DNA from: Hyparrhenia diplandra
Lineage: Eukaryota > Streptophyta > Magnoliopsida > Poales > Poaceae
DNA: 64,000 nucleotides
Direction: 5' to 3'
NCBI GenBank assembly: GCA_015847255.1
Contig: JADLZK010001190.1
Location: forward strand, 124,001-188,000
Shown: one piece after another, positions 23,271-34,844 of the stretch
How the letters are laid out: every line of letters starts with the position of its first letter
Position numbering within the stretch: the stretch's first letter is position 1
Made by a program: the position numbers and the translations under genes
Notes under the pieces: model-generated
Told to the model about the DNA's origin: nothing
What the model saw: the letters and a program-made list of their open reading frames with translations, nothing else
The model's database searches: none

Positions 23271-24973
23271 TTAGTTTTTTTTAATGCAATATTGCTGAAA
23301 TTTAAACATGCTAAAATAAAGTAAAAATTGATGGAAATAAATATGCAATGCAATGATACCCGGGGGTCCTCCCCAAGCTATCCGGAGGCCTATTGATCGG
23401 GGATCGAAGCCTTGGTACCTCCGAATGCTTCCTCGCGTCTTGCGAGTGCGGTAGCCATGTTGGACTCCAATTGGGTCCATCTCTGGCGACTCTTTGCTCC
23501 CGTTCTTGCCGCCATGTCGGGTGTTTTGCACATGGGAATTGAGCGTGTGCTCAATGTTCCTAGTGCGGACGCCGAGGTGCCGCACTGGATCCCGATAGCC
23601 TCCACCCCCGTGGTGGATGCCTGGCCGACTAGTGGGGCATATCATCGAGCCGTCGTCAAAGTCAAATCTGTTGGCCCTCCATGCTTCAGTATCTCCTTCG
23701 GGGCCACTTTCGGATGGTGCCGGTGTGCGAGGCGGCGGCTCCCACCTAGGATCATACCCTCCGGGTATTACCCTTGGGGTCCCCATGGGGTGAGGCCATG
23801 CTGCCTGGAACACCGGTGTAGGCTGTGGCTGTGGCTGAGGCGTGAAGTAGGGGCCATGGGAGGAGGATCCGACCTCCGGTCTCCTGATACCGCGTGAAGA
23901 GCTGGGGGTGTCTTTCTGCGCCAAGCTATCAACGATCTCGAGCTCAAATGTTAGTACCCGGCATTTATACAACTGTAAGTCCGGGTTAGGTAACCGAACT
24001 ATAGTTGCATAGCCAGGGAAAAGATGACCAAGCTCGCCAAATGGTAAAATCTTAACCAAGTGCCCCTGCACAAGCTGCGCAATGGTCCAATATTCCCGGG
24101 TGTGGAAATGTACTCTATCCGTTGATTTTCCAAAGCTCCAATTGCGTGAAGCGAGGCGTGTGATAAGAGATGTGCAGGTGACAGGGAACAACAACTTTTG
24201 TGATAATATGTAAAAAGTTCACGCACATCTCTACCACCGGAGCTACTTTTTCCTTGTGGACAACAACATAGAGTAATTTTAATTCAATTTCATTCACCCA
24301 TCTAACCCCGTGTCTAGGAAACAAAGTCAACGAGATCCGGGGCGGTGGATAAACCTAAGTGATGGGTCTTTGGATCTCGTGAGTGGCGAGGTTTAAAAGT
24401 TCGGTCTCATGAGCACCGGATATCTCCTCCCAAAAGTGATGTCTAACAAAGCCGGGAGAGCAAAGCATCTATGTTCATTGCACATCTATAATTAAAACCC
24501 CTGAGAATGAGCTAGGTCCACCCCGTAACATGATAAAGTGTACCAAAGAGGCGGAAAGAAATTCCTAGCTGGTCTTCTACTAGTGTGCATAAAAATCGAA
24601 TTGTCGAGGCGAGAACCTTCCTCCTCAAGAGGTGGAATATCCCGCCACCCGACCGCTCTCCATAGGATGGGAAATTCGTTGTCCATACCCGATTGCTCGA
24701 GGAGCTCGTGGTCGATTCGGGCGTGCTTTGGAACACACGATCCTTGAGTAGGAGATATGCTTGCATCTCCGGTCTCCACGGATGTCGAGGTAGCGTCGGC
24801 TTCGCCGATCGTCGGGGAGCTTGAGCTTCTTCCTCCCCGACGGGTGCGGCATCTTCTTGCATGGGAGAGTCTTCAAGGTTGTCAAAGTTGAGGGCGGAGC
24901 TTGTGCTTGTATGCCGTGAGCTATGCCTTGACGATCGCCTCAACCCGCCGAAGATCTTCCCGGCTTTCTTCAT
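23271..24973 (-). pseudogene. Element C accessory ORF, Athila ORF-like, frameshifted
   Basis: It starts at ATG 24973 (MKKAGKIFGGLRRSSRHS) behind a TATA box and leader. The N-terminal part is Ser/Arg-rich. It is followed by FPILWRAVGWRDIPPLEEEG and, in the other frame, QLGISFRLFGTLYHV, which resemble the conserved W-x-F ... I-x-F-R-L-x-G pattern of Athila ORF-1-type plant proteins. Later frames give VRWVNEIELKLLYVVVHKE and FHTREYWTIAQLVQGHLV, then a Pro/Gln-rich tail. At least three frameshifts separate the parts. Function is unknown; such proteins are known only from retroelements. There is no signal peptide or membrane segment to support an envelope role. Confidence 0.6.
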
Positions 24974-25166
24974 GGCTAACAAAAAACGATTGAGCGAGAC
25001 CTTGGGTGTGCAAGGGTTAGTTGAAAGTATGAACTTTCACACCCGTGATCTTGCTTTCGGCACAATGTTTTGGTGGAGAAATGGAGTGTAGAACAAGCGG
25101 GGAGAGAGTGTGAGAGTGAGAGGGAGTGAAAATGAGGGGGTGGGAGCTCACACCGGTGCTTTCGGG

Positions 25167-25175
25167 CTATTTATA
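25167..25175 (-). promoter_or_regulatory. TATA box for the element C accessory ORF
   Basis: The minus strand reads GGCTATAAATAGCCC, a near-perfect plant TATA box, about 195 nt upstream of the ATG at 24973. The intervening leader is pyrimidine-rich (CCCTCTCACTCTCACACTC), as in plant 5' UTRs. The box sits inside the element, far from either LTR. Confidence 0.65.
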
Positions 25176-25180
25176 GCCGA

Positions 25181-25735
25181 GCCAGCGGCCGAGGGCCGCT
25201 CCACACAACGGCTAGGAGCCGTTGGCGCGGCGAGCCCGAAGCGGCGATGCACGGGTGCGGCCGCACCTAAAGCGCGCCAAGCGCCCCGCCCGAGGTCCGC
25301 CTGCCGTCGAGCTTTGCGAGGCGTGCTCAACGGTCACGAAAAGTTCGTGGCCGTTGTTTGCTTTAAATCCCGGTTCGACCGTTTTCTCCCTTTTTGAATT
25401 TTCTCCAAAAATTTTCAAATATAAATTTATTTTGAAATAGAAAAATCATTTTAAAAATATTTTTGTATATACTTTTATGTAGAAAATATTTTTCTTTATT
25501 TTCATGTAAAGACTTATTTTATTTATAAAGATTTTTATTTTAGTTTTCCAAATTATTTTGTTAATAAAAAATATTTTATGAAACACATAAATATATATAG
25601 ATATTTTTTTTAATATACCCCATTTTTTTTTTTTTTCTTTTTGGATATACCCCATTTGTTTTCTTTTTTGGATATACCCCACATTTTTTTTTTTTTTGAG
25701 CAGGTTATTTATAGTCACTGTCGACTTTCCCCCGC
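25181..25735 (-). other. Element C spacer, GC-rich then extremely AT-rich
   Basis: 25181-25380 is GC-rich and would be the upstream promoter region of the accessory ORF. 25385-25700 is almost pure A/T and includes three copies of GGATATACCCCA separated by T runs (about 25610-25690). No coding sequence is recognised. Confidence 0.5.
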
Positions 25736-25737
25736 AT

Positions 25738-26375
25738 CTATCGGGGAGGCACCGCTCCGGGGTCTCCGGAGCGAGATCCTTCAACATTCCACACGGTGAT
25801 GACGATGATTGCCGGGTGTGTTGTTGCTTGTACCCAATGAATGGGCACTTTACCGCCTTGTCTTTGATATGGAAGACGATGAAGCCCTTCCCTAGACTGA
25901 TGTCGCCTTTGGTCCGTATAGAGGAATGGCCTCCCCAAGAGGAGAGACACATCCTCCTTTGGGCCCATGTCCAAGACCACAAAGTCCGCAGGGGATGTAT
26001 TCATCATGAATTTTAATCGGCATGTCCTCCCAAGTATTCCCTCCGGCCGCCTTGTTGATTGATCTCGCCATTTGGAGGACGGTTGGCGGGGAGTAAGTGT
26101 CCCTCCATGGATTTTGTTGAAGGTGATTTCGGACATCACATTGATGCTGGCCCCCGTGTCACAAAATGCATTAGCAAAATTGTGGGGGCCAATGGCACGG
26201 TGATGATCGGACGTCCGGGATCTCCCTTCTTGGCAATGAATGGCGAGTCCACGGGGATCTTCTTGACTCTGCGGGTTGATCGAGCCTCGAGAGATATCAT
26301 GTTAACCGACTCGTGTGGGACCTCAGGTTGCCCCAGGATCCTTCCCGAGTCGTTAAGCGGCACTTGAGCAAGCAA
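25738..26375 (-). pseudogene. Element C protease-like region
   Basis: On the minus strand, frames 26375-26136 and 26139-25738 encode PFIAKKGDPGRPIITVPL, then FMMNTSPADFVVLDMGPKED and SLLLGRPFLYT. This is the end of the retroviral-type aspartic protease domain in plant Gypsy elements (flap region and LLGRPFL motif). The catalytic D(T/S)G sits in the poorly preserved join between frames and I could not place it with certainty. The protease would process Gag. Confidence 0.65.
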
Positions 26376-26399
26376 TCCGGGCCGCCTGTGTCTCTATCA

Positions 26400-27454
26400 T
26401 CTTGTTGAAGCCGAGTTGGTTCTTCACAACCCGACGTCAACCCTTCAAGCTTGTTATTCACACCTTCCAAGATCTTGTCTTGGTGGCTCATCTTTTTGGT
26501 GAGATTTTCGTTAATTTTCGCCTCGGCCCGATGCAGGTCCTTTAGTGATGGTCGACTGGGGTTATAGTTGAGTTGTATCCCTCGGGTTGCCTTGGAATGG
26601 CGGCACGGATGGTTGTTCGGCTTTCTAACGCGGTTGGCGGTACCCGTTCTTCGTTGTTGATGAAGGCGCCTTCTTCACGGGTCTCGTGACGGTTATCCCC
26701 TCGAGTGGCCAACCTCACCACACGCCTCACAGTCATGTGAGCGTCGCGGGCGTAGACCGGGCGCGGGCCGGGTAGTAGCATCCGTGCTGCGCTCCTCCGG
26801 CCTCTTCCAGCGGAGTCCATTTTTGCGGCAAGCATATCCGCCTCCTTCACGGTATGCATGCCTTTTTTGTGTTTTGGCCGTGGCTCTGTCTTCGCCCCGG
26901 CTACGATTTGCCACCATTTTATCAATCGGGGCTGTTGCCCGATCGATGGTGAGCGATAGAAATGCGCCACCGAAATGGCGGCGTCGAGGTGCCCCTTCGA
27001 TATGGCCGTGAGACCATTGTAGAAGTTACGGAGCACCGGCCCGTTTTCCATCCCGTGGTGCGGGCATGCCGAATGTATTCCCGCAGGCCTCCCCGCGCCC
27101 GGGATAGGTTCCATTGATGTCTCGGCGGAAATTGGCGATTCTTCCCCTCGGGGCATTGGTTTTGCCCATGGGGGAAGAACTTGGCGAGGAACGCCGCATG
27201 AGCACTTGGCCCACGCATCGACGACTTCCTTTGTCCCCAGAACCATCTGTTTCGCCTTCCCCACGAGGGAGAAGGGAAACAGACGGAGCCCGATGACGCC
27301 CTGGCCGCGACATCTTTGATGACGATAGTATCGCATAGCTCGTGAAGTGTTGGAGATGAGCATTTTGCGTCCTCGCCGGCGTCCACGAATGGGTGGCCTG
27401 CACCATGGTGATCAGCCCAAGTTTAAGCTCAAAGTTTTTGTCCGCCACGCTCAC
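26400..27454 (-). pseudogene. Element C gag
   Basis: Frames 27454-27026, 27386-26922 and 27363-26542 overlap and exchange the reading. Recognisable gag parts are LRLFPFSLVGKAKQMVLGTK, AWAKCSCGVPRQVLPPWAKP and a distal region with CEACGEVGHSRG, a probable zinc-knuckle remnant. The order and the LFPFSL(V)GKA motif are typical of Athila gag. Several single-base indels at CTG/CG sites break it. Confidence 0.7.
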
Positions 27455-27788
27455 CGTCGGCCCGATGGGGCACGTTTGGTGACAGCGGGAGTTGAGAAAT
27501 CGCGCGGCGACTTCTGGGCCATGGCTTGTGTTGCGGTTGGTGCGGGGATGTCGGTCTCGACCGTCGGGGTTCCGTGAAGAAGAAGCGGCACGAGACCGGT
27601 TCTTCCTTAGGAGTGCCTCCGGATCGGAGATGAAGTTTTCCGGCAGGAGGAAACCCCGACATACACTATCCTGTTTTCATCCACAACGGGAGAAAACATA
27701 AAAGATTAGCCTGTATGAGCAAATGGTATCCACGCACACGTTCATATTCATAGCCAGCTATTTATTATATTTTTTTTCACAATGCCTT

Positions 27789-27803
27789 CCCGCAACGGCG
27801 CCA
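27789..27803 (-). other. Element C primer binding site
   Basis: The minus strand reads TGGCGCCGTTGCGGG, eight bases inside the 5' LTR. TGGCGCCGTTGC-type sites are the usual primer site of Athila-like elements. I did not assign the tRNA. Confidence 0.8.
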
Positions 27804-27811
27804 GAAATGCT

Positions 27812-29514
27812 TGTTGGCATTTCTTTAACGCAATCAAAGGAAATAGGTATAAAACCCATCCCCAATAAAAGCTGTCAGAAATGCGCCGCTGACATTCCCA
27901 AGTAAACCACCATGTCGGTGATCCAAAATGGAACTGTCAACGGGATAGATCTTGCCATCTTAGATATTCATCCGCAAGCGCACGGATCTATCATTGTAGC
28001 ATTTCACCCTAAGTATTCAGGTATCGTTATTTATATTTTCCCAAAGGAAGGCATGTGATTAATAAATTAGCATGGCATCCGAATAGAGGAACATGTGTTT
28101 GCTTAGACCAAAATGTTCATACGAGGGGTAAGCAATAATGGTTCATGGATAGTGTGACACACACTTAAGAATCCACCAAAGAAAAGGATAAAGAAAATAG
28201 ATAAAGAATAAATGAATAAATGAATAACCTAATGGAGTAGCACTAATGTATCTAGTCATGGCCATACAAATGAATAGTTAGGATCATATGCAAACCGATT
28301 TAATCATGGTTAGGTCTAGGATAACAGGGAGACTCGGGTGCCATACGGCCCAATAGAAGCATTTACGAACTCCTACAAAGACAAAGTGAACGTGGGGGAT
28401 TTCAAGGGGCGGTCAAGGCTTGTCACGACCAAGCCGCCTACCCCCTCAACCGTGGCATGCACTCATATTCGCAGGTGTCGTAATACAGGGCACCATGCTC
28501 GCATATTAGAGCACTACTCTTGTCCCCCCGGGATCCCCACTCGTCGAATGGACCGGACTAGAACAAGAGCAAACCCGAAGGAACAACGAACCATTATCCC
28601 ACCTCTAATCAAGTTAGGCATATGATGATCGATGATGAACTGTAATGAACATGTCAAGATTATGATATGTAAACTATATGCTAGTTCATATACCAACACA
28701 AGAACATGAACAAAACTATACTCTAGTTCATAAGTTAGGCCAAGAACATAAATATAGGACTTGCAAATAGAAGAATGCTCCGTAGAGTAGATGTATTACC
28801 AAAGCACTTTCTTCTAGGAGACAAGCCCTCCTTGTAGCTCTTCTACTCCAAGTGTTAACTAAGAAAGAATAAAGAAGAAGAAAGAAGAAGAAGGAAGAAG
28901 TAGAAGAAGAGAGAGAGGTAGAGGTGGTAGAGAGAGAGAAATTGCTGGTTTCTTTGGACTCCAAGTGGTGTGTGTTGAGAGAGGGAGAGAGGGGCCTACT
29001 TATACACTTGGAGGAGGGGCCTAAATGCTAAAATACACCAAAACCGACCTGGAAAACCTTCCATACGTGCGCAAACCGACCAACTAAGGGCGGAAACCCC
29101 GTTTGGAAGGTGCACGAACCGCCTCCCGAGGCTGGGCCGAAACCACCTCGGGGAGGGTGCGGCCGCACCATCATCTGGTGTGGCGCACCCCCTAGGCTCG
29201 GCTTTGGCCCGGGTCTTGGTGGGGTGTCGTCTTTTCGCCCCGAAAAGTTGTGGGGCGAGCTTTTGCTCGGCCCAGATTTGATGTTTTGGGTCGATTTGCT
29301 CTTGGGCTTGGATTTTGCAATAATGCGCTTTCAGGAAGGCGTACTTTGGTCGATTTTCCACTTGCTTTTATTATGAATCTGCAAAAATAAAATACAAGGC
29401 ACTACAAGTGGAATTTATTAGTGGTAAATGCATATGAGTATAAAAAGGTTTAATTTTACTCCCTTTTATGGTAGTAAGTTGACGGGAAAAATATGTCGTT
29501 GGTTACCGTCAACA
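27812..29514 (-). repeat. Element C 5' LTR
   Basis: It pairs with 20664-22359. Long AT-rich stretches are identical between the two, while GC-containing sites carry indels. Confidence 0.92.
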
Positions 29515-29519
29515 AAGGG

Positions 29520-30594
29520 TAGAGATCACAGATCGAGTGCTAGAACTAGTAGATCACACTCCACAAAGTAGATCGGCCTCCAACCCTAGAAACTTCTCAA
29601 CAACACAAATATATGCAATAGACAAGTAAAGCAAGCACACGGTGACACAAGGATTTATCCCGTGGTTCATTTCGCCACCAAGGCTTGCCTAAGTCCACGT
29701 TTATTGAGGTTCCACAAAAGGAATGAGCTCACCACAAAGGTTAGCCTCTTTGCCTCGTTCACAAGTCTAGGAACCAAATCCTAGAGATGTGGGGTGATGT
29801 ATTAGAAGCAAGAGGGTGTTACAAACCTCCCTAGGCTGTCACACAAGTTGGCAAGCTCAAGGGCGACGCACTAGCCGGCTAGGAGCAAGCTCCAAGAGTA
29901 AAGAACCAAAACCGTCGGCCAAAGTGCGAACCAAGTGCTTCTAAGACGATGAAGATCAGTGGAGCTCCCTTCCAATCGAAGTTTGCAGCCCTCACACTCA
30001 AGAATCGATGGTGGAATCGATGGATTTGCTTGAGGGAGTGAGGAGCTTCAATGGAGAAGAGAGAGCTGAGCACTTGGGACCTTTCTGTCGAAATGAGCAG
30101 GGGTGGAAGAAAGGTTACCATTGGGGGTAGAAAGGGAAAGTATAAATACTCCCCTCCCAACGGTTATAAACCGAGCGGCACTGCCGCTTGGCTTGGCGGC
30201 ACACGGCCGCATAGCGGCACTGCCGCTCCACTGAAGCGGCAGATTGCCGCTCGGACTAAGTCAGCCAAGAATTAGAAAGAGTTGAATTGCTGACTTAGTT
30301 TGGAGCTGGAGGTTATGTGGTGTGAAAATGAGCACTTGGTTGCACGCTTTGGCACAGTGATTCTAATCCCTCTTAATAGTACGGCGTGTCCTATACTCAA
30401 ATTCAAAACGCAAAATGAATATAAACCTCCTTTCTTTGAAGTACCAGCTGTCAATCGAGTCGGGGTACTCCTCTTTTAGGTTTGCAATGTCCTCTTTGCT
30501 TATTACCTGCTTAGCAACTCGATAAATCTCATTAGTCCTCTAATTAGATCGTCATCAACGCCAAAACCCACATTAGAGGTTGATTTCACTTACA
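29520..30594 (-). repeat. Element B 5' LTR, part on the right of element C
   Basis: It matches 8036-9112 and completes a 1305-bp LTR. It ends in TTACA and is followed by the GGGAG target duplication (30595-30599). Confidence 0.9.
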
Positions 30595-30599
30595 GGGAG

Positions 30600-31562
30600 G
30601 CGGTTTGTTACCTTCCAAAATGGACACTACCGACGTTGGATGGTCGGTTTCGTAGATTAGGAAGGTATTCCCAGGTCGGTTTAGGTGATTTTAGCACTTA
30701 GGCGCCTCCCCCTTGTGTATAAATAGCTCCCTCCTTCACCTCTCAACACAACAATTCAAAAGGAGAAACCAGTCCACTTGTGCAAGAGAGTAGAATTAGA
30801 TCTTCTTCTTCTACTACTTCTTCTTCTTCTAATTCTAGAGAGTAAGAGAGGGAAAAGCTAGAAAGAAGCTTTGTTCTTTCTACCCCGGAGTTGCCGGTTC
30901 GCCCCTCGGTGTTCTGCGGTTCCTAGGAGGATGGAGTGCCGGACTTGTCGGTACCCGCCCAGCTTGTACCTCTGCAAGCTACTTACACTTTGATAAGAAG
31001 ACTTGTGAGTATCTTGTAGCTACTTAATTTCCTTCGTATATTTCTTAGCTGTTGTAGACTTGCGGGATTGGGAGATTGTCTCGTTAAGAGCGTTAGTTCT
31101 TGGTGAAGGAACTCTTTGACCGGAGAACCTTGGCCAACATCAAGAACTGTGACCAATAGTGCAAACGTGGTGTTTGGACTAGCGTTCACCTACATTTTGC
31201 GTGTGCATCCCACGGTTGAGGGGGTAGGCGGCCTGGTCGTGACAAGCCTTGTCCGTCCCTTGAAATCCCCCCACGTTCGGCTATGTCATAGAGCTAATTT
31301 GCGGACACGCCCGATTGGGCGTGGGCGGTGCCGAAGTGAGTAGACAAATGCACTTTAGAAATCCTTTGCCTCGGAAAACTTAGCCTATAGATACCTCATT
31401 ACTCTTAGAAAACAAACCCTTTCCTTAGGTTAGCATAGACCGAGAAGCCACGCGCGACCGTCCCTTGTGTAAAATACGATACCCACGCTACCACCGGGTG
31501 AAGTGCTACAACGGTATTTCCGTGCGCTTGCGGATTTCTCTATGTGCGTAGAAACACCAACA
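30600..31562 (+). repeat. Element A 5' LTR, second part, with TATA box
   Basis: It matches 54840-55798. GTATAAATAG (TATA box at 30718-30725) is followed by CTT-rich leader sequence, giving a plausible LTR transcription start. The LTR ends ACACCAACA. Confidence 0.9.
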
Positions 31563-31569
31563 AGCATTT

Positions 31570-31585
31570 CCGCGCGTTGTCGGGA
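31570..31585 (+). other. Element A primer binding site, degraded
   Basis: The bases after the LTR (AGCATTTC) are the same as in element C. The following CGCGCGTTGTCGGGA resembles TGGCGCCGTTG-type sites with small changes. Confidence 0.55.
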
Positions 31586-31839
31586 CGATTGTCGTAGTTA
31601 TATCTCGAGCCTAGTCGACTGCAGGACTCGGTAGTATCCTTTTAAAACAAAAATACCAAAAGAGTCCCCATTTCCTCGTGGAGCAACCTACCCTACAAAT
31701 CCTGTCCGCTCCTAAGGGCGAGCTCAGAACCATGCCAATCACCGAAGCCAATCACAGCTTCGCAGTATGAGCTCCGCCCGGCTTTATAGCCATGGAGCCA
31801 GCCCGAGCCTTTTCAAAGGGCACCGGAATATGAAAAAAA

Positions 31840-32954
31840 ACCCCTATCATCACTTACGGAGTTTGAGCAGCTCTGTGGCTGCCCTCGACAATTGCGCGTG
31901 CATGACACGACACGCGTGAGGTGGAAGTTATTTCCGTTCTCTCTCACAGAGAGGGCGACTCAATGGTACGCCCATAGCGTAGGGTTGGTAAGCGGAGAAT
32001 GGGAAGAACTCGCGAAACAGATTCTGTGTAGCGCTTTTTACCCGATATCCGTAATCGGCGGCCCTACGACAAGAGATACTCGACTTCCAACAAATAAAGG
32101 GGGAAACCATAGGTGCGGCCACGGGATTGGTTTACCATGCTTACACAATCCGGCCCGCACTGGTCCATACCAAACCATGTGCTTTTACAAAGATTTCGGC
32201 TAGGATTGGACAGGGCAAACCGCCCATCGCTTGATTTAGCCGGAGGGTCGTTTTCACACAAAACCACAAATGAAGGAGAAGCTCTCCTAAACCGTATTCT
32301 TGAGAATACTCCTCCGCTAGAACCCATCCATGTAGAACCCATGCGTAAAACCAGGAGGAAGTCTCTCGCTAACGCCGAACCTGTTAAACCTATAGAGAGA
32401 CCTCGCCTCGAACCGTAACACAAGGAGACCGCATGCACGGATCCCGGTTCTTCGAGGTTGACTTTCTTGATCAATTCGGTGACACCTCGAAGTACGAACA
32501 ATGGAAGAAACCACCTGTCCCGGGTAGCCTCGAACAACCCCGGATAAATTCTTTCTCCAGAGTCCATTAAGGAGCTAACAGCTATAATGAGCACGGAATG
32601 GTTGCGACAGGGAAGGACCTTCTTTTCGAAGAAATTCGGATAAGTGGCCCCTCTACACCAATCCATTGCGTATATCGAGGGAAACTTGGTGGAAGTCATG
32701 TATAACCCTACCGTGGGGATAAACATAATGTGCGAAACCTTTGCACAAGCTTGTGACGAGGAAGCCATTAGGACCCCCACAAAGACGGACCTTGCACATA
32801 GCACCACGCATTACCACCATTGAATGCCGTGAGGTTATACATGAACAAATCTTCCTACACAAGGATGTCAAGTTGTCTCTCGGATTTTCATATTTTTGAT
32901 ATCCAAGACTTTGACATCCCGGGGGCATCCCTTGGAGAAGATTCTTGATCTATC
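31840..32954 (+). pseudogene. Element A gag and start of protease
   Basis: 31892-32203 encodes RVRWKLFPFSLTERATQWYA and GEWEELAKQILCSAFYPI, the core of an Athila-type gag. 32113-32418 continues gag in another frame. Around 32690-32958, frames give NIMCETFAQACDEEAIRTPT and IFDIQDFDI, resembling the protease region downstream of Athila gag. Multiple stops and frameshifts are present. Element D inserted at the right end, and the reading resumes at 48636. Confidence 0.7.
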
Positions 32955-32959
32955 GGCAT

Positions 32960-34759
32960 TGTTGACACAAAATCTGCTCTCAGTCGCACACACCGACAAG
33001 CCGGAAAAGTAGCTAGCTTCAAACGGTGCCCGGGAGTTGGAATCGGGGCGTGCGGTCGGTTTGTCCTGAAACCGACAAGGGATGAAATTTGTTAGATTCA
33101 AAAGCTCGAACGTGTCGGGTGAGACCGGGGACAGTTCCATATATGCGCCCCCTGAAGCCACTACTTACGACATATAGCTATGAGAAGCTATCTACCAACA
33201 GTTTTATGGAGCATTCGGTAAACACGTAGGAGAAAGCAAGTATGAACATAGTTGCCGAATGACTATAAAGAAGACATGTTTGAACAAGTATCCAATCATT
33301 TATGTTGTAACAATTAACATGCATGTCATTGATCGAACAAGCATTCAAACTTAAACCGAAAACAAGCTTGATCAATACCAAAATATAAAAGAAAGGTAGC
33401 TCATATAAATAAATTTAATCTAAATAATAAATGCATAGGCCTAATCCAACTAGTCTCGCCGCGACGCCTAGCTTTCTTAAACCCGTCTAGCATAAACTCA
33501 ATTAAGTCAATCCACCGCATGATACAACTTAATTAAAATCTACACCACTCCTAATAACTAGACTAATCCACCACATGATACGGTCTAGTTATGAGAAGCT
33601 AAAAGCATTCATCACCCAAATAGATTTATAAACACTCACTACTCGTTAAAAGCGTAACCGTGATTCGGCAAAGTTACCGAATCGGGGTCCATGAAGAAGG
33701 AACAAACAAGTAAACCTAAATAAAACCTATCAGATTAAAACCGAATTCTAGTCCACCGGATGACTAGCTCTAGAGTAACCCAAAGACTGCATCGCGCCGC
33801 GGACGGTACCCGATCCCGTCAAGGCCTATCTTCATCTAACGTACTTGAACCCGCAACATGTGACAATCTAGATTGATATAAACTCGGCTATCATGGATAT
33901 ATGATTTAAACATAAGATCTAAACATCATGACGGGATAAAGTATTGAAAGCATAGGATAGATCTATGATAACGTGAAGCCGAGCCAAAATCAATCTAGAT
34001 TGAGCAATAAAAGTGTTGCAATTATATAAATAAACATAAAAAGCATGCAAACACGTGGTAACTTAATGAATCTATTAGATTTTGCCAAGTCTAATAGAGC
34101 CGATAACTATCTTGTTCATGCAAAGCCATCAAGCAAGCACCGGCCCGCACGGTTACTCCGTCGAGACAAACTAAAACACGAACAAAGACTTCCCGTCATC
34201 AAGTAGACGCCGGCCGCACGGCCATCCCATCGAGATAAACGAGACTACGCTACTAAGCAAACGCCGGCCGCCGCGGCTATTCCGTCGAAGTAAACGGGGT
34301 TGTCGATACTACGGAGGTCGACGGATCGATGATTCTGTCGAAGAACTTCGGCGACCACGACACAAGGACTTCGAAGTTGGCACGGGGCCGGTTGATTGTA
34401 TTGATTGAACGATGATTATTACAATGGCCGAGGGTTTATATTTATACCCCCGGGTGACAATATGAGTCCTAATGACTTACGAAAATAATACATAGATTTC
34501 CTTAAGATACAAGCTTGAACCGCAAGTCTTCAAGAGTCCTTGTCGACGTGGACATCCTCCCACCGAATCGGGAACCTTCATTTGCTTTATTTATGGTTTT
34601 GCCCTTGTATTGCCGACCGCACTCCTTTCGAATCCCGACGGTTCCGAATGCCGAAAGTGGTTGCCGAATTGATCCCATCTCTTCGGAATATTTCCATTAT
34701 TAGCATCTTGCATCGCCCACCCATGCATGCGAGATCTTTACCAAAATTTGGTGTTAACA
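32960..34759 (-). repeat. Element D 3' LTR
   Basis: It pairs with 46816-48630. Differences from the other LTR cluster in GC-rich patches (for example 33108-33175, 33453-33472, 33785-33835, 34130-34390). Confidence 0.92.
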
Positions 34760-34775
34760 TATGCCCCCTCAATTC
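34760..34775 (-). other. Element D polypurine tract
   Basis: The minus strand reads GAATTGAGGGGGCATA next to the 3' LTR. Confidence 0.75.
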
Positions 34776-34844
34776 TGAAGATAAAATACTTTATGTTCGA
34801 AATTGACCACAAAGATCCCCTTTCTCTTCTAGGCCAAAGACACT

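Larger units (their letters stand above)
20664..29514 (-). mobile_element. Element C: non-autonomous Athila-related LTR retrotransposon
   Basis: The LTRs are 20664-22359 (1696 bp) and 27812-29514 (1703 bp), flanked by AAGGG (20659-20663 and 29515-29519). Primer site and polypurine tract place it on the minus strand. The 5.45-kb interior holds gag and protease-like frames, an AT-rich spacer, and a separate downstream ORF with its own TATA box. I found no RT, RNase H or integrase motif. The LTR start (TGTTGACGGTAACCAA on its own strand) and the bases around the LTR-primer-site junction match element A, so an A-type element may have supplied its enzymes. Confidence 0.9.
7804..30594 (-). mobile_element. 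Element B: SIRE-like Ty1/Copia LTR retrotransposon
   Basis: The LTRs begin TGTAGGATC and end CTTACA (7804-9112, 1309 bp; and 20434-20663 joined to 29520-30594, 1305 bp), flanked by GGGAG (7799-7803 and 30595-30599). The primer site, the polypurine tract and all coding frames point to the minus strand, so the right LTR is the 5' LTR. Order is gag, protease, integrase, RT, RNase H (the Copia order, integrase before RT), then a long 3' region with an extra ORF. That extra ORF and the gag type match the SIRE/Maximus lineage. A CACTA element and element C have inserted into it. Confidence 0.9.
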
